Positions 7,913-21,500 of a stretch of 47,839 nt of DNA are shown one piece after another. A program made the position numbers and the translations under genes. The DNA comes from a virus. Every line of letters begins with the position of its first letter. The stretch's first letter is position 1. The notes beneath the pieces were generated by a model. The model did no database searches, had not been told where the DNA came from, and saw nothing but the letters and a program-made list of their open reading frames with translations. The stretch is from positions 1 through 47,839 of IMG/VR virus record IMGVR_UViG_3300030329_002391; one strand, given 5' to 3'.

Positions 7913-9142
7913 TTAGTATGTTCCACAATCTATCGTTAGTCCTGCGGGTGTAGTCGTCCATGCTGGAGTTCCGTTGTTCGAGTAGAGTATTTGATTATTG
8001 TTGCCTTCTGCCGTGGCCTGTATTGCCGATGTTCCATTTCCGTATAGGATACCATCAGCCGTAAGCGAGGTTGCACCTGTCCCCCCTTTGGCTACCGAAA
8101 GAGTCCCAAGCGCATTTGCGTCACTATAGTTAACAGTAATTTTTTCTCTACCGCCATGTGTAGCAAAGTCCAATCCTCCAGTTGGGACGAGCAGTACAGA
8201 CAAGGTGTTGCCGCTTTTATATATTCCATCACCAGCCGTGATCTGCCCTGCACCACTGAACTGTGCAAAAGCTAATCCCGTTGTGCCTACGGTTATGTCG
8301 TCGTTGGTCGTAAGTACCCAACCTGAGTCGGCGTTTACAGTCCCCTCTTCTACGAAGGTGAATGCTCCAGCCGTTACCTCTGTATTGGTGTCAAAGTCTG
8401 TAGCCCTGACAAAGATTGTGCCTGAATCACTCCAAGTCCATATACCGTTTTCACTGGCCGTAGACTGATCCTTAACGAGAACCCTGTCCCCGTCCTGTAC
8501 CGTTACCCCATCTATGGTCGGGGCAGAGGAAAGGTCAGGGAAGCCAGACCCAACAGCCGTTGTAGTTGCCAGCCTTACAGATTCCTTTACATCCAAGCCA
8601 GACGAGTTGGCATCTACATAGGATTTATTGGCCGCATCAGTTGAAAGCGTAGGTGTTGCCAGACTTGTTATCTTCTGGCTGCCCATGCTTACCGAACCAT
8701 CTGGTGCAGTAAACTCATTGAGCTTCTTCCCGGTAACAGCAGTAGATCCAGCCAGACCAGCAGGGGTTAACGCCCTGTCCGTAGCTGTACCGGCAGTTGT
8801 TTCAGCAGAGGTCGCAGTCTCAATGATGCCGGATGTAGAGGTGTCAGCTTCGGGCAAGTTACCAGAAGGGACTACGCCGTTTAGGTTGCCAGCAGTAATG
8901 CTAGTTAGCCCTGCGCCGTTACCGCTAATAGTTTTATTGGTAAGTGTTTGCGTGGAAGCAAGGTCAACAAATGCCCCCTTACCTCCGATGGCGTTCTTGG
9001 TACGGTCTGCATCTGTGCCGCTACCGTGACCTATGTAAAGCGTGTTGTCCTGCTCGTTGTATGCAAGCTCGGCTCTGGCAAGCGACCCCGGCGCACCTGC
9101 CGCACCCGTCTGCCTTGATTTAATTTTTAGTACATTACTCAT
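7913..9142 (-). CDS. tail fibre protein, 409 aa
   Basis: The start MSNVLKIKSRQTGAAGAPGS followed by LARAELAYN and LYIGHG parallels the N-terminus of the long fibre encoded next, so both probably attach to the same virion site. The middle carries fibre phrases such as DLASTQTLTNKTISGNGAG, RALTPAGLAGS, TDAANKSYVD and VSVAKGGTGATSLTADGILYG, all common in phage fibre shafts. There is no S74 domain. It ends at a short tip (PAGLTIDCGTY) only a base before the next gene, so it may be a connector or short fibre that works with the longer one. Its ATG overlaps the preceding stop as TAATG. Confidence 0.9.
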   Translation of the reverse strand: MSNVLKIKSRQTGAAGAPGSLARAELAYNEQDNTLYIGHGSGTDADRTKNAIGGKGAFVDLASTQTLTNKTISGNGAGLTSITAGNLNGVVPSGNLPEADTSTSGIIETATSAETTAGTATDRALTPAGLAGSTAVTGKKLNEFTAPDGSVSMGSQKITSLATPTLSTDAANKSYVDANSSGLDVKESVRLATTTAVGSGFPDLSSAPTIDGVTVQDGDRVLVKDQSTASENGIWTWSDSGTIFVRATDFDTNTEVTAGAFTFVEEGTVNADSGWVLTTNDDITVGTTGLAFAQFSGAGQITAGDGIYKSGNTLSVLLVPTGGLDFATHGGREKITVNYSDANALGTLSVAKGGTGATSLTADGILYGNGTSAIQATAEGNNNQILYSNNGTPAWTTTPAGLTIDCGTY

Positions 9143-9555
9143 TAGAATGATCCTCCACCGATAATTTTATTATCCATTTCCTGTTCGTTGCCTGTACCCA
9201 TAGCAGATCCGTCTATACCTAACGCATCTTCTAGGTTTTCAAGCCTGTCCTTGTAAAAGTCAGAGAACGAATTGGTGTCTTTGTTTTCCTCGTATAGCTT
9301 TTTTATGTTACTCGCATTTATCTGCGACTCTACTTTTTCTAAAGAATCGTTTGTTTCTTTTCTCACCCTGTCCAGTACCGTTGTTGCTTCGTTCCACCAC
9401 TCAGGAACATCCTTTTCGCTGGCTGGGGCAGGCGGGAGTTCTCCCTCTATGCGCTTTGGACTGGTAGCAGTTTTCTGCCTTAAGGGAGATTCTGTCTCCG
9501 ACTTGATTGCTTCCGTGGCCGGAGATGAGAACAGAAACGCATTCATACCTAACAC
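9142..9555 (-). CDS. small coiled-coil protein between the giant ejection protein and the fibres, 137 aa
   Basis: The protein has a polar, Pro/Lys-rich N-terminus (ESPLRQKTATSPKRIEGELP), a helical coiled-coil stretch at about residues 55-120 (VLDRVRKETNDSLEKVESQI, SDFYKDRLENLEDALG), and a Gly-rich end. No family is recognised. The frame opens with GTG at 9555, and an ATG four codons later (9546) is an equally plausible start. A GTTAGGT heptamer lies exactly between the two candidates. Position suggests a virion assembly or linker protein. Confidence 0.75.
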   Translation of the reverse strand: MLGMNAFLFSSPATEAIKSETESPLRQKTATSPKRIEGELPPAPASEKDVPEWWNEATTVLDRVRKETNDSLEKVESQINASNIKKLYEENKDTNSFSDFYKDRLENLEDALGIDGSAMGTGNEQEMDNKIIGGGSF

Positions 9556-9557
9556 AA

Positions 9558-12500
9558 TTAAAAAGGTAACGCGCTTCCCTTGTCAACGGAGAACGACTTG
9601 TAGTCCATTCTTGGACGAGCAAAACCGGCAGGTGCTTCTTGTCTTTTGAACGGGTCGAATCCTAACTTCTTATCCTTCTTGCCCATATAGGGTTCTATCC
9701 CAAGTTCGGTTGCGTACCTATTGAATAGGCGTATGGCTTCGCTTATGTCCCTTCTGCCGCCCCCGGCTGTTCTCAGTATTCTGCTGAAGTCATTCTCAAG
9801 TGGAGCAGTCCTGAACACGTAGCGTAGCGGGTGGTACATAGTCAGGGATGCCTTGACGCTCTTCTCTGGGTCTTCCTTGCCCATAGCTTTTGCAGCCCTC
9901 AAAGCCCCCCTGTATGCCCTTCTGAATGCTGCCCCGTCGTTGGCATAGGCCGAAAGAACCATCTCCGTCATCCAAGGTTTCATTGGTGTAGGGAGCGCCC
10001 CTCCGCCGGCAAACCTTCTTACATCCAATTCCAACTCCTTGCCCGCTGACCTCAGGATGTTGTTGACGTTAACCCTTGCGGCGTATCTGGACTCAAAGTT
10101 GTCCGCACCTAACAGATTGTTTGCCAACTGGAAGTTCTGAAGCGCACCTCCAAATCCTAAGGCCATCATTGCGGGTCTTCCCACGGTAGCGTATGTGGCA
10201 TCCCCCTGTCTGATCCAAGTGCCTGTGGCCTTGACCAGCGATAGGGCTGAGTTAACCGCGAACACTCGGTTGTCAATCCCGAACTGCCTCGCGTTATCCA
10301 TATTCAGCAGGGTGTTGGCGACCTCGCCGCCCATACCAAATGTACCAACCCTGTCCAGCCTATCTAACATCACGAAGAATGGGTTAGCTTCCCCGAATCT
10401 CATCAGGTTGGCTCGTTTACCAACCAGCTCTTCGTCGTATTTGTCCCGAAGCATAGCCCAAGCCAACGACAGTGGAACAATGGCCATCCCCATTCCTATC
10501 GTGAAATCCCTGTAAGCCTTGAGCGCCTTGCGCGTGTTCGGGTCTTTAATGTTAAGATTCTGAGAGTCAACCAGTTGAGGAAGCACCTTGGCTAGATCAG
10601 CTGTTTTAGCCACACCCCATCTAAGTAGCGGCCTAGCTGCTAACATAATCTTATTCGACATCATCACGGACGGTTGAGTGACGGCGGTATTTTCCAGCAT
10701 CATCTCGGTGGCAGATAGGGCAGCTATGCGACGATAATGCTCATCGGTTAGCGGATTCGTTTTGCCGTTCAGAACCCATTCCCTCCCAAGCCGAGTTGGG
10801 CTAAGGCCGTGCTGCTGCATTGTGTTGACTATGTAATCGAAAGCCTTCTCGTTCTGTATTAACCCGAACAGTCTATCCTTCAGTCCCAAATCTTTAGCTG
10901 TTAGCTGATAGTTTTCGTCTGCCATTGCTTCAGGGTTTTGGGAAAAGAACTCTCCTGCCCTAGCGACGAAGTCAGTAAAGAGATCAAATGTTGAATCCGT
11001 GACGCCTGCGCTCTGCCAGTTAACAAACATGGTGAACGGGGCGGCTTTGAGCGTGGTGTAAAGCTGATCCTTGTTTTTGGCCTTGCCGATTCCAGCTTGC
11101 AAAAGTACACCGATCCCACGGGATAACGCTTCCATCGCCTTGCCGGTCATCCCCTCTGAGCGAAACTCATCTCCCATAGCCCCGACGTATCGCTGTCTAA
11201 ACGTGACCAAGGCGTCGTCGTCCACCATCCCGAGTCTTGTCCTCCGCTTCACCCTGTCTGCGTTGACGTTCCAGCTAACAGGGAGAGCCTGTATTAGCGT
11301 GCCTATGGCGTCTAGTGCTGTGTACTTTACGTTCTTGAACAGACTGGAAAGCGCAAATGTGCTTAGTCCATACTTTCGGAACGGCCCCTCTACTGCCGTA
11401 CTTAAGTCGGTGATGGCGGTCGATAGTCCCTGAACGGTGGCCCCAGTAAGCGAACTGATAAGCTCCATCGCTGCGCCGTACTCAACTTGTGTTGTCTTGT
11501 TTCTGTTGGCTTGCTCGAACCTTGCCATCTCAGCCTTAACCATAGCTAGGTTCTTCTCGGCAGCCTTGAGAACCCTAACTGTGTAGTGTCGTGGGTTGCC
11601 CCCATCCTTTCCGGTGGCTGACTTTTTAATTATCTCGCTTATCTTACGGCTCTTCATCCTCTTGCTGACTTCGCCGTTATCCATTACCTCAGAGTAAATC
11701 TTTTTGTAGGCTATTACTTGTCCCTCCAGCTCGCTTACAAGTGCATCGAAGTCCCTCCTTATCCCTACTAAATCCCTGCCAAACGCTGACTCATACGAGA
11801 GAGCCTCTGCGTAGTAGCGCATTTCACGTTCCGAGTAAGTCGAATAAGATAGCCACTCTGCCGGGAAATCCTGAGCCATTCTGGCGTCCATAACGGTGTG
11901 AACAGGAACCGGGTTCGCGGCCTGCTTGGCTTCTAGCCCTTGGTAAAAGGTGCTTAGTCGATTGTAGTACTTCGGAAAGACGCGCATGATGCCGGTTACC
12001 GTGTCAACGATTTGCTCTTCAGAGGTTGCGGTTGATTGGGCTAGATTATAGGCGAACTGAATAACACGCTCCGCCCCCTCTACTCCCTCGGTTGCTTCCC
12101 AAGCAGCTGCGATCTCGGCAGGGTCATACGCTATCCCACCCTGCTCTCTTGACGAATCAAATGCTCCAGTTGGCCTGTTGATTATCGGTTCAACAAACTC
12201 CTTCATTGTTCGGTCATCGAACCTTCCTTCAAACAGCGCAAGCAACGCTTCAGGGCCAGCCTCCGCCGCAGCTCTAACATTTCCATCGGTCAACGCCTCC
12301 TCAGGTGTGCTGCTCTGATAATCAAATTGTTGATTCAGGTGGTTGAATAGGTCTTTTGTATTGTCGTTCAGCTTTCGCATGAGCGAGAACATTGGTGAGC
12401 CAATCGCCTTTCGGAATACGTGACGAACCCCTCCGCCGGGAAGCTTTATTTCATCGAGAACCTTAACCCCCATCTGCTCTCCCATGTTTACGATGTATCC

Positions 12501-15500
12501 GTTTGTCTGTGCGCTTGACCTAAACAGTCTCTCCAGCTCCGACCACGCCTTATCGCTTTCCCCGTTGGTTCTTTCACTTAGATACAGCTTGCCCCTCTTG
12601 AGTACTTCGTTTTCTGCTGCTGCAATATTGCCGGGGAACATCTCTATTATGTGTGAGTTCTCCGCTGCGAATGTGAAGAATGGATCGTAAAATCTTGCCA
12701 TGAAGCTTTCTCTGCTTGAGGCATTCGTAGCCTTCATAGCGTTGTCCATTGCTTCGGCCCACTTCGCTCCCTTTCCTGTAGTCACACGTCCTCCATATGT
12801 ATGAACGTAGCTAACCCACTTGCGCAGCCGTCTACCTATTTGCCTTGACTGCGCACTACCGATCCCTTCCAGCTTGGAAGCCATATCCCCTATGGCCCTA
12901 GAAATAAAGTTTTGTTGCAGTTCTTTCTGGGCGAAGTCGGCTTGTACCTCCATTAGGCGATCCCTCTGTCGCTTAATCTTACTGTGCCTCTCCCCCTCTT
13001 CCCCGTTAACAGCGAGCCATTCACCTTGCAGCTGTATGATTTTAGTTATCTTCCCGAAGTCCTCTGTTGCCGAAAGCCTGATCTTTGTTTGGTAAGACCT
13101 TGTGCCGTCCGGCTTTTTGCTGTTCCACATCTCATCGACACTAAGGTCGGGTCTGGTTGGAACAAACACCCAGCTTTCGTGAAGCGGTTCCCATTGACCA
13201 ACTCCAACGACCCTTGGCTTGCCTGTTGCCGGGTCTGGTTCTTTCTTGATGACAGCCTCCTCTGCCTCAAACAAAGATGAAATCTCTTCCTGCCTCTGGC
13301 GCATTGCCGGTTCCAGCACAACGCCGGCATCAACTTTATTCTGTAGCTTTTCTTGGTAGTTGAAGATCAACCTTATCTTGTTCTTGAGGGTCAGTATGCG
13401 CTGGTGAAGTCGTTCGCCTTCCTTTGTCTTGGTGATTGCGGTTCGCAGCAGACGACGCGCCTCGGTTATCCCAGCCGAGTTGTCGCTCAGCATTAAGTTG
13501 ATTGCCCTGTCTACGTTGCCCCGGTTCTTGTCGCTCCTTAATTGCAACAGGATCATGGCCTCCGGGTAACGCTTGGCAAAACCAAGGACGGACGCGATAA
13601 CCACATTGTCCTCCACCTTGCTACCTAACGTCGTTCCTGCCAGCTCAGTTCGTATCTGTAAGGCAAGCTGCTCAGGGGCGGTGTTTTCAAAATCCAAGTC
13701 CATGTTGCCCATTGCCGCAAACACGTCCTCCATGTTTAGAGCTTTTCGCCTCGCCTTCTCTAGGGCTGCTTTGTAATTCTTGTACTTATATTTCGGGTCA
13801 AGGCTTTTCAGTATTTTAGCTACTAGGTGCGGCTTGCTTGTCTTGGTTTGGTTGGCGTATTCCTTTAACGCTTGGTCAATGATTCCGACAATGTTTTCCG
13901 TGTAGGTTGTTAGGTCGGTGTACTTGGCCTGAAACTCCTTCATCTTGCTGGCGTGTCTCTTAGCTCGGTTCATTGAGCTTTCAGCCTTCCTCGAATACGC
14001 TGCACCCTTGGCGCTCTCGAAAGCGGCCCGCACCTGTTCTATTCTTCTGTAAATTTCTTTGGCTGCCTTTGGTCTGGCGGTTGTTTCCTCCAGATTCTCA
14101 AGCATAGCATCGGCTCTCGCACCGTTCTCCACCAGCTTTGTGATTTCATCGGCCGGGACATACGACTTAAGGAAATCCTTAACAAACTTCTCGAACCCTA
14201 TGCCTTCTGCGTTCTCGCCGCTGTTGTTGAACATTAGGTACAGCTCCTCATAGAATGTCTGCATATACTCCTCGACGGCCTTCTGTCTAGATAGTAACGG
14301 CTGTGGGTCAATCGGGATTTCCTCTATGCTACCATCTTCCGAGAACTTAACTCGGCGCTTGCTGTTCCAAAGTATGTTCTTTACCGAGGTGGACGGTATC
14401 TCCTTAAGCTCAACGATGCCGGTGTTGAAGTCATATACTTTTGTTACCTCAGAGTTGTCGCCTCGATTGGCCTGCCCGAACTCCTCGGCGGTCATCGGTG
14501 CGCCCCCCATCATGGTTATAGCGTTAGGGGTGTAGTTTCCTGTTAGGTGGCTTTGCATCCTCAGTAGGAAATACCTGCGAACGATCTCGCCGTTGACGTT
14601 CTCGCTGCCCAGCAAGGCTCGCTGCACCTCAATGTATGCTCGGTAGTAAAGCTCCCTCAGGTAGTTCAGCACTTTCTTTACCCAAGACTTTGCTTCGGAA
14701 GGGTCGAACCCAGAAGCTGCCAGCTCCCTTGCCACGGAATCAACCAGCCGTTCTTCCTGCATGGTCTCGAACACCGGGTTATCCGGGGCCATGTTCTGCG
14801 TCAGCTTCTCTGTGTCAACTTGCAGTTCTTCATCCGTTAGGTGTTGAACCGAGTCATGGAAGACACCTCTCAGGTCTGGGGTGAACTGGCCAAAGAGATC
14901 ATGTCCCGCCTCGTGCAGCAGCAGCCTGAAATTATCAACGGTTGGATTGGCTAGGTCTCCGATAACAAGTTGGATGGCCCTGTCTGAGTACATACCTAAC
15001 TGCTTGTTCAGTCCGTCCGTAAGAACCTGAACGTCCACACCTGACGTAGCCAATGATTGCAGAGTGGCTATGAACTTCTGCTTAACCTGCTCATCGCTTG
15101 GCCTGATCGGGTCTACTTGCTCTTCCGGGCTGAACTTGATTGTCTGACCCAAAGTAGCCCTGTTGTACCCAAGCACCTCGGTTACTACCGACTCAAGAAG
15201 TGAGCCTTCGCTCGCGTTGAAGAAGTTAACGAATAGCTGGACGATCTGATCCCATAGGCTTCTCCTCTCAGGTGACACCCGTGTCCTTTCTGACGCCTGC
15301 ATTGCGTTCAGTAGTTTCTGAAAATCTGGGTTCGTTAAGCTTGAAGCGAACTCGTCAACATCAGCCAGTCCGTACTCCAACAAGCCAACCCCTTCCTTCT
15401 GAGACGAGGCGTACAGTATTTCAGAAATCTTGGTGGCTTCTTCTCTTGTTAGGTCAGTGAAAGTCTCGCTTGGCAAAGATTCCAAATGTCTTTCGATGGC

Positions 15501-18500
15501 CCCAAGGCCAAGATTCTTGCTAACGACCGTTTCCCACATAGACGTAGGGACAAGTTCGAGAAAGCTATTGTATTTTTTGACGGCCTCCAGATGAATAGTC
15601 CTCATCTGCCTTGCGAACCTTTTCTGCTCAGGAGTCTCAGGGGCAGTTAGCGCGTCAAGCGTTAGGTGGTGAAGGGATTCGTGCAGCATTGTTTCGTCCA
15701 TGCTGGTATCCACTGCCCAGTCGTTAAGGACAATGCTCGCGACCCCTCCTTGCGTTTGGTAATGCCCCTTGGCTTGGCTTTTTCCTTTGAGAGAGAACCG
15801 TTCTTCTTGCGATCCGTCAGCATATACCACGAGCGGAGGGTTTTTTGCGTCGGCAAGCTCTCGGGCTAACGCTCTGTGGCTTTCGTCCTTGAACTTGTTG
15901 TTGGCTATCGACATTAGGATTTCCCTATATGCCTTGGGTTTGATTTTCTCGGGGTTGCTTACCCTGACAGAGACTACCTTTTCGTCTGGGATCTTAGGGT
16001 TAATTGAAACCTGATCTGCGGTGGTTCCGGCAACATCCACCTTGTTTGCTTTTTTGTCCCTGTCGATAGACTCCTTCCATTGCTTCGGTATTTTTGACGC
16101 GGGCGTATTGCTCTGCCATTTCCTAGCTATTCGCTCCTGCTCCGAGATTACCAGCTCCAGCGCCTTGGTCGGGCTTAGTTTTTCGCCGTTGCGGTTGATG
16201 ATACTAATGCGGGCTTCGTCAAACATAACATAGTTGTTTGTCCCTTTTCCTTTATCCCTGCTGAGACCATCAAAATATTTTATACCTGCAAACCCAGCTG
16301 CCCTGAGGGTCTCTGCCGCTTCCTTCATTACATCTGACTTGAAGCCGGCGCTCTCCTTGTCGCCCTTAGTTCTTTTTATCCAATTCCTGTAAGCGACCGC
16401 TCCGCGCTTCCACCGAGGAAAGTCCCCGCTCCCGCTCCTGTCCTGCCCCGGAATCACTACGGGCTTAAGTAAAAAGGCATCCGGCCCGTAATTTTCTCGC
16501 GCCTGAGTAAACCCAATATCGGTTAGGAATTGGTTCTTTTTCAGAGGCGTGTCGCCGGGATCGACTACGATATAACCAGCCTCCTCCGCATCCAATGCCT
16601 TGTCAATGCTCGCTTTAGGGTCTAACTCGTAAGCGAGAAACTCGGATATCCTTTCGTGCGTTAGTACAGGTCGGTCAGCGTCCTTGCGCCCATTTTTAGC
16701 CCAGTAGCTGCTATTGTCTTCAAGTTCACCCCCGTCTTTCAGTTTGCCGAACTTCACGGCCTGCCCCGGCGTAAGCCTAAGAAAACGTACTTCAGGCAGA
16801 GCATCTTCTCCGTATTTCTCTTCGAATGCCGGCCCCCATGCCTCGTCTTCAGCGGCGTAGTAAGACACTTCAGGTAGCCAGTCCAGATCGCCGCCCGGAA
16901 GCTTACGCCCGGTTCGGAACCACCCCTCAAGCCGATCTAACTTTATCCTGTGGTTTCGGTTCCATTCGTCCAACGCAGCCCCTTGCGTAGTCTCGTAAAA
17001 CTGTGCCATCACCTCTCCGTTGATGTATGACAACCACTCCTCGTCTTCAATCATTCGCCTAAGATAAATGTCCTGCTCAAGATTCGACCTTAAGTCCATT
17101 CCCTTGGATCTGATTAGTGATGGGGAAACCGTCACCCTGTCGCGGAAGATACTACGTGCGGGATTAAACTTGAGGATTTTTTCTATTGCGCTGTATGACA
17201 TTTTACCATCCTCATCGACTTCATCAGCCATATTCTTGGCAGTTTTATCTCTGGACGGCCTACCGGATTCGGGGCTCGACAAGACCACGCGCATCAATAT
17301 TTCAGCAAGCTTCTTCCTCTGCTTAACCGTGGTGTTGCCTTCGTTAAAATATTCGCTTGATTCGAGTTGCGACAACAGGGTGTAGTCATGTAGTAGGAAC
17401 TCCCAGCTTTCTGCGTTCAAGTCCACGCTATACAGTGCGCCCTCATTCTTTATCCCAACCCTTTTGAATAATCTGTTCAGGTAGTTAAGCTTATCCTGTT
17501 CAGCGAGCATCAATCTATTTATGTATCCCCTCACGGTTTCGCCGGCAGGGAAATGCGTACCCTCAAATCCGGGGCCAGTAAGACTAACTGCGTCCGTATC
17601 TAACCATTGTTCAATCTTCTCCTCTCTTTGACTTTCGGATTTGTCCCACTCTCGCCACCTATCTTCTCCTCCCTTATAGTCGTTCGCATCCTTTGGGATT
17701 TTGCCCCCCGATAAAATTTCTTCAGAGAAAAACTCAATTGCAGTCGTACCTAACGCTCTGCTAATCATAATCGGGATAGTGTCTGTAAAATCCTCTTTGT
17801 TTTGTTGATCTGTCCTAGGCTGGCCGTAGTTTGGATCAAGAGTCTCCTCCGGCTCGGAATGGTAGTGCAATAGTTCTACATTCCTTTTCATTGCTTCGCG
17901 GAGTGGCCACACATCCATTGCTAACGTCTCTATAAACCGATCTTCAGTTTCAGCGTCCCATGCCTCACCTCGGGGAAACAATTCGATAAGCGACCGCAGC
18001 AGTTTGTCGTAGACATGGTATTCTTCGCTAAACTTAGACCCGAACCTGCTTATCATCTTCTGCTTGACCGACCCGAAGGCTGCCCCCTTGCTTTCTCCAC
18101 CTTCAATCCCGGCCTTGACCTGCATAAATGTTCTGAATTCTTCTGAGGAGAAGCCAAGGTCTTCTGATTTTTGAATGAGTTCAGATGGGATGAGTCCCCC
18201 AGCACCAGCGTCGTGGTCATATGCCTCGAATCCTTCCCACTCCCCCATTCCAAGCGAGAACATACCCCAGTCCACGTTCTCTATATCCAGCGCCTTAGAG
18301 TATCCTTTCGCCAACGCCTCTTTTGGCAGGACTGGAACCTCGGCCCCGTTCTCGTCCACTTGTCGCTCACCATTTTTTTCGTCAATTGAGGTAGACCATT
18401 CGGTTATGTAGTTGTCAAAGTCTTCGACCCACAGGCTCTTCCCTTCGCCATCCTTTATGGCACGCATCGCGTTTATTATGTCTTCTCTCCTTGTGACACG

Positions 18501-21500
18501 GTAAACCTCGCCGGGGGTTGAATCCAGTTGCACCGGAGTGCTGACCCAAGTCTCAACGCCTCTTCGCCACGACAAAACTGATTCACCCATGTTAACCTTT
18601 ACTTGCTCCGCGCCGCCATTGATCGCTTCAAACAAATCTTCCCGAATCCAAAAAGGTAAAAGGTCTGGCTGTATAGATATGTTGCTTGGTACTTTCTCTG
18701 TCTCGTTCCTTATGGCGTCCAGAACCGCGCCTTCACCCCTAGTAAGGTACTCATCTTTATTTCTTTCTATCCACGCTTCACGTCCCCCCTCGAACCACCA
18801 GTTCCTAATGTCAGAAAAAGCGTTTTTCAACATTATCTTTGTTTTCAGCGCACGCTCTCTTGCTTTTCGCTCAATCCCCGCCCAAAGGTGAGTCAACTCC
18901 TTGTCGGTCATCGTATCAATCGGGACTTTTAATTCTTGAAGGTCGCTTAAGATGCTCGCGAAATCATCTCCCTCCTTTCGTAGTAAATCCCGATTCACTT
19001 CATCATTCAAAGCTTCCATGCCGCCATCTAGGTCTTTGGCTACCTGCTGGGCGGCGAACAGAAAATCTTTTGTATCTGAATCGTTTTCCAGTATCCCGAT
19101 TGATCTAGTTAAACTCTCCCACCGCCAATCTGTTAGCTCGTCTTCGATGTTCTCCAGATTAAAGTTGGTTAGTTTGAACGGCTCCGGGTGACCAGTTTCG
19201 CTTAAGTCCAAGTCGTCTAAAATGACGCCTCTCCCTCCTCGTGAAAGCTTCCTTCTGTAGTCTTCCGCAACCCCGCGTCGTTCTGCAAAGTAAAGCCCCC
19301 AACCGAAAGCTTGATACCCTTCTCCTCTGCCTATGGCTTCAAGCAAGAACTGTTCAAACAAATGGGGTGAGCCATGCCAGACAGAGAACTCCTTGACTAC
19401 CTGATGAATTGTTTTCGTTGATTCAGGCGGACGACGTAGACCTTCCAACTGGCCTTCGCTGGTGTAGTCCAAGTCCCTCGCCCGGTAGGGAACGGAGTCA
19501 AATACAACCACACTACCGCTTTCGTCTATGGATGCGTTCTCGCCGTGGATATCCCGAACAACTACGCCTGTATCAGGGTTGTAGAAATCATATGCCCCTG
19601 CGTCGATCAGTAAGTACCCCAGCTCTTCCATGTGCTTGGACACCTCTTCCTCGGTTGCCGGCCTAACATGGTTGATGAACGGTTGAGAAACTAGGGCTTG
19701 AGGCTGATCCAAGTCCAAGGCAATTGGCGAAGGCATATCACCTTCATCGAGGCGACTCAGCAGCCCCGTATGTGGCATCTCCTGCTTCCACTCCTCTGTC
19801 GGAATGGCGAACCCGTTGAACTCGTAACGGGCCGACGGGAACAGCCAGTTGTTGAGGGCTATTCTCTCGAAATATTCAGACCAAGTGGCTCCCGTGGATA
19901 TGGCCTTATGCACACTACCGTCCCTGCCGTAGTAGACACGGTGTTCCATGCCAGATTGACGCCCCTGACCAATCCAGTTCTGAGCAAACTCTTCCCCGTC
20001 AAACAGCAGCCCATTCTCCTCGGCCCAAGCGGTCAACTCACGCGCCTCGGCTGCCTTTATTTTGGCGTCTAGCTTTTGGCGCTCTCTATGCGTTGTCGGG
20101 ACTGATTTTTCAGCATCAAGGATTTTCTGGCGAACTCTTCCGGCGACGATGGCTGCTGCTCCGAGATGGCCTTCATTGAGCGTTCGGAGTGCTTCTTGTG
20201 GTAGTCGTTGATATAGGAAGGAGAGGACTTGCTCGTTCTCGTCGACTGGGTTGATCGGCCTGAGCCTTCTTTCCAAGCGTTTGACTGTGATAGCAGGTCT
20301 TGCCGTATCTCCTCCAGTCTGTCCCAGTAGGCTTGGCTGTAGTGATGCGGCCCTTCCGATAAACTCTTGTTTTGCGTTGTCTTGCTCATAAGATAGGGCG
20401 AACGTAGCATCCAATGCCTCCGCAAGCAAGCCGAGCAAACTGGCGTCCATACTTGACTTACTACTCAAGTCCAGCCGACCCAGCTCCTGAAGCTCGCCAG
20501 CTATTCCTTGTTGGCTGATGTGCCGAGCAACGGCTTCGTTTATCAAGTTGCGCGTGGATTCCGATACCCCTTTGGCGTCGTCCTCTATGTAATCAAACAG
20601 TTCCCCCATCACCTCCTCGTTCTGAACCAGTTCTTGAAGAAGCGGGGCGTCCTCAACGGCGGCAACAAAATCGGGAGACGGGGTGGCGGTGTCAACGTCG
20701 CCGGTCTGTATGCTGGCCTGTGTTCTGGCTACAGCCTCTGATGTTTCCCTCACCCTGTTAGGTGCGTTCCCCATCCTTTCCTGATACTTACCAAGGCTGT
20801 CGAAATGAAATACTGGATTCGTCCTTGGTGAAGTCAGCCGCATTGAGGCGAACGGGATCAGGTCACCCTGTTCTCTTACCTGCTCAAGTGTTAGGTAGCC
20901 CTTCTTTCTTCCCGCGTGACTCCTGAAAAAGAAAACGGTCTTCTGGAAATCTGGACTCTTACGCCTGACTATCTTGCCGGTTCCAACAACGAACACTTCC
21001 CCTGTTGCTTTGCTATACAGGGCTGTCATCCTGCGAGTATTGGCCGAAGCCCCCTTACCGAAAGCCTTGGACTGCGCGGTAATATCAGGCGGCTGAATCA
21101 GGTCTCCCACTTCCTGTCCCTCTTGAGCGAGCAACTCAAGCGCCTCGTCCAATGTGGCTACGCCTTGGGGGTCAATCGCATAATAGGCCGGAGCAGGTTG
21201 TCCACCCTTGAGTAACTTATTAACCTGCCTGAATGTGGCGCTTTCTTCTCCCTCTTTCTCCTGAACCAAAAATGTGATGCCGCTTTCATAGTCCAAGCTG
21301 TCTTCGTTGAGGCTGCCAACTGTAGAAACTTCTCCTGTCTCGGCGTCAATGATGGTGTCTTCACTTACAAGTTTCCCCTTCAGGTTCTCGATGCGCTTGG
21401 CCTGTAATGAGATGGAGTTGGTTAGCTTGTTTATTAAATCCTGAATAGCGGAGACTTCGGTTCGTATATCGTCAAGCTTGGCCTGTTCATCTTCTGTCAG

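Noticed and set aside
20069-20425. 118-codon same-strand ORF in another frame inside the giant gene
   Set aside because: Composition is Ser/Gln/Arg-rich shadow sequence, there is no ribosome site, and it lies wholly within a well-supported coding frame.
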